Shown here: in pieces, positions 61,401-64,000 of the stretch
Numbering within the stretch: position 1 is the stretch's first letter
Layout of the letters: every line of letters starts with the position of its first letter
Assembly: GCA_033782935.1 (NCBI GenBank)
Contig: JAWQEG010000477.1
Span: 248,001 to 312,000, forward strand
From: Petrolisthes cinctipes
Taxonomy: Eukaryota; Arthropoda; Malacostraca; Decapoda; Porcellanidae
Direction: 5' to 3'
DNA: 64,000 nucleotides
The notes under the pieces: generated by a model
Seen by the model: only the letters and a program-made list of their open reading frames with translations
What the model was told of the DNA's origin: nothing
The model's database searches: none
Made by a program: the position numbers and the translations under genes

Positions 61401-64000
61401 TCAAAATACAGGCCAAAAACATACTGAAAATCGATCTTTTAGGTGCCCAAAATTCGATATGTGCATGCATCTTCTGTACCCGTTTATATCTCAAATTCTG
61501 GCCCTAAACACCCGAAAATTCGATATTTAGAGGTCCCAGAAGCGATCTGTACATGCCTACTCCGTGTTAGAGTATTTTCAAAATACAGGCCAAAAACATA
61601 CTGAAAATCGATCTTTTAGGTGCACAAAAGTCGATATGTGCATGCATCTTCTGTATCCGTTTATATCTCAAATTCTGGCCCTAAACACCCGAAAATTCGA
61701 TATTTTGGGGTCCCAGAAGCGATCTGTACATGCCTACTCCGTGTTAGAGTATTTTCAAAATTCAGGCCCAAAACATGCTGAAAATCGATATTTTTGGTGC
61801 CCAAAGTCAATATGTGCATGTATTTTCTGTACCCGTTTATATCTCAAATTCAGGCTCAAAACACCCGAAAATTCAATATTTTGGGGTCCCAGAAGCAATC
61901 TGTACATGCCTACTCCGTGTTAGAGTATTTTCAAAATACATGCTCAAAACATACTGAAAATCGATCTTTTAGGTGCACAAAAGTCGATATGTGCATGCAT
62001 CTTCAGTACCCGTTTATATCTCAAATTCAGGCTCAAAACACCCGAAAATTCATTATTTTTGGGTCCCAGAAGCAATCTGTACATGCCTACTCAGTGTTAG
62101 AGTATTTTCAAAATACAGGCCCAAAACATGCTGAAAATCGATATTTTAGATGCCCAAAGCCAATATGTACATGTATTTTCTGTACCCGTTTATATCTCAA
62201 ATTCAGGCTCAAAACACCCGAAAATTCAATATTTTGGGGTCCCAGCAGCAATCTGTACATGCCTACACAGTGCTATAATATTTTCAAAATATAGGCTAAA
62301 AACATGCTAAAAATCGATATTATAGGTGCCAAAAAATCGATATCTCAAATTCAGTCCCATAACACCCGAAAATTCGATATTTAGAGGTCCCAGAAGGTAT
62401 CTGTACATGCCTACTCCGTGTTAGAGTATTTTCAAAATACAGGCCAAAAACATACTGAAAATCGATCTTTTAGGTGCCCAAAAGTCGATATGTGCATGCA
62501 TCTTCTGTACCCGTTTATATCTCAAATTCTGGCCTTATACACTCGAAAATTCGATATTTTGGGGTCCCAGAAGCGATCTGTACATGCCTACTCCGTGTTA
62601 GAGTATTTTCAAAATTCAGGCCCAAAACATGCTGAAAATCGATATTTTTGGTGCCAAAAGTCAATATGTGCATGTATCTTCTGTACCCGTTTATATCTCA
62701 AATTCAGGCTCAAAACACCCGAAAATTCAATATTTTTGGGTCCCAGAAGCAATCTGTACATGCCTACTCAGTGTTAGAGTATTTTCAAAATACAGGCCCA
62801 AAACATGCTGAAAATCGATATTTTAGATGCCCAAAGTCAATATGTGCATGTATCTTCTGTACCCGTTTATATCTCAAATTTAGGCTCAAAACACCCGAAA
62901 ATTCAATATTTTGGGGTCCCAGCAGCAATCTGTACATGCCTACACAGTGCTATAATATTTTCAAAACATAGGCTGAAAACATGCTAAAAATCGATATTAT
63001 AGGTGCCAAAAAATCGATATCTCAAATTCAGTTCCATAACACCCGAAAATTCGATATTTAGAAGTCCCAGAAGGTATCTGTACATGCCTACTCCGTGTTA
63101 GAGTATTTCCAAAATACAGGCCAAAAACATACTGAAAATCGATCTTTTAGGTGCCCAAAAGTCGATATGTGCATGCATCTTCTGTACCCGTTTATATCTC
63201 AAATTCTGGCCTTAAACACCCGAAAATTCGATATTTTGGAGTCCCAGAAGCGATCTGTACATGCCTACTCCGTGTTAGAGTATTTTCAAAATTCAGGCCC
63301 AAAACATTCTGAAAATCGATATTTTTGGTGCCCAAAGTCAATATGTGCATGTATCTTCTGTACCCGTTTATATCTCAAATTCAGGCTCAAAACACCCGAA
63401 AATTCAATATTTTGGGGTCCCAGAAGCAATCTGTACAGTGCTAGAATATTTTCAAAATATAGGCTAAAAACATGCTAAAAATCGATATTTTAGGTGCCAA
63501 AAAATCGATATCTCAAATTCAGGCTCAAAACACCCGAAAATTCAATATTTTGGGGTCCCAGAAGCAATCTGTACATGCCTACTCCGTGTTAGAGTATTTT
63601 CAAAATACATGCTCAAAACATACTGAAAATCGATCTTTTAGGTGCACAAAAGTCGATATGTGCATGCATCTTCAGTACCCGTTTATATCTCAAATTCAGG
63701 CTCAAAACACCCGAAAATTCAATATTTTTGGGTCCCAGAAGCAATCTGTACATGCCTACTCAGTGTTAGAGTATTTTCAAAATACAGGCCAAAAACATAC
63801 TGAAAATCGATCTTTTAGGTGCACAAAAGTCGATATGTGCATGCATCTTCTGTATCCGTTTATATCTCAAATTCTGGCCCTAAACACCCGAAAATTCGAT
63901 ATTTTGGGGTCCCAGAAGCGATCTGTACATGCCTACTCCGTGTTAGAGTATTTTCAAAATTCAGGCCCAAAACATGCTGAAAATCGATATTTTTGGTGCC
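53167..64000 (+). repeat. 10.8-kb third copy of 15901-26735, running off the window
   Basis: Offset is 37,266 up to the 1-bp deletion near 54385, then 37,265 to the last base. From 55465 the starts equal those from 18200 plus 37,265: hexamer 55966-56957, S' 57283, LB1 59926 then LB2 60102, 2,700-bp HOR 60426-63125, then the start of the 2,199-bp form with LA1 at 63794. Unlike the 29.7-43.8 kb copy, it passes through the 22.77-kb point and continues into the 2.7-kb HOR. It therefore derives from, or gave rise to, the first region and not only the second copy. Confidence 0.86.
60426..64000 (+). repeat. 2,700-bp HOR, further copy plus partial 2,199-bp copy
   Basis: 60426-63125 repeats 23161-25860 and has the S'-containing trimer (LB2 61094, S' 61270, LA1 61418). 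From 63126 the order is LA1, LB1 63303, S 63469, LA2 63617, LA1 63794, as in the trimer-deleted copy at 25861-26705. Near 61452 it reads cccaaaattcg, like 29086 in the third partial copy and unlike cccaaaaatcg near 24187. Confidence 0.82.

Larger units (their letters stand above)
1..64000 (+). repeat. Satellite DNA array, whole window (about 177/176/148-bp monomers)
   Basis: Every line of the window is made of the same monomer family in one orientation, head to tail, from the first base to the last. Monomer starts can be followed throughout with the anchor aacatgct/aacatact, spaced 177, 176, 166 or 148 bp with only 1-3 bp exceptions. No insertion of unrelated sequence is visible and neither array edge is in the window. 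Monomer lengths in the nucleosomal range, higher-order organisation and strong local homogenisation are typical of centromeric or pericentromeric satellites of plants and animals. That location is inferred, not shown. I do not recognise the family or species. The copies are too regular and too long for a bacterial or viral repeat. Confidence 0.97.

Noticed and set aside
1..64000. CRISPR array
   Set aside because: There are no short identical repeats separated by unique spacers. The whole sequence is repeat and the period (148-177 bp) is far too long.
1..64000. Known plant or animal centromeric satellites (CentO, CentC, Arabidopsis 180-bp, alpha satellite)
   Set aside because: Monomer length is similar to some, but I see no resemblance in sequence to those I can recall. 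A database search of the LA consensus would settle it.

Overview
The whole 64 kb window is one uninterrupted satellite DNA array. I found no unique sequence, no credible gene, no RNA gene, no transposon and no array edge. It must come from a eukaryote (centromeric, pericentromeric, subtelomeric or other heterochromatin). I do not recognise the satellite family and cannot name the species. GC is about 39% (counted on one monomer).

The array is nested at several levels. (1) The basic long monomer is about 177 bp and is itself an old dimer of two related halves of about 90 and 87 bp. (2) Three monomer classes dominate: LA (177 bp), LB (176 bp) and a short form S (148 bp) that lacks 29 bp at the start of the second half. 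(3) They are ordered S-LA-LB, a trimer of about 501 bp. (4) Two diverged trimer types alternate (S1-LA1-LB1 and S2-LA2-LB2). LB1 usually carries a 10-bp deletion, giving a 992-bp hexamer higher-order repeat (HOR). (5) Larger units were built by unequal exchange: a 1,355-bp octamer, a 2,700-bp 16-mer and its 2,199-bp 13-mer derivative, a 2,299-bp unit and a unit of about 7 kb.

Layout. 1-7040 and 7041-14750 are two tandem copies of a 7-kb unit; the second has lost 677 bp and gained a 1,355-bp tandem duplication. 14751-23160 is mostly 992-bp hexamers. 23161 to about 29680 holds two and a half copies of a 2.7/2.2-kb HOR. About 29680-43813 is a near-identical copy of about 8633-22766 (offset 21,047). 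About 43814-53166 is a mosaic of pieces copied from 34-44 kb. 53167-64000 repeats 15901-26735 (offset 37,265-37,266) and runs off the window.

Many open frames exist on both strands, but they come from the repeat unit itself and I annotate none as a gene. The window's interest lies in its history: block boundaries, indels and private substitutions allow much of the recombination series to be reconstructed. Monomer starts below use the shared anchor aacat(g/a)ct, and all positions were read by eye.
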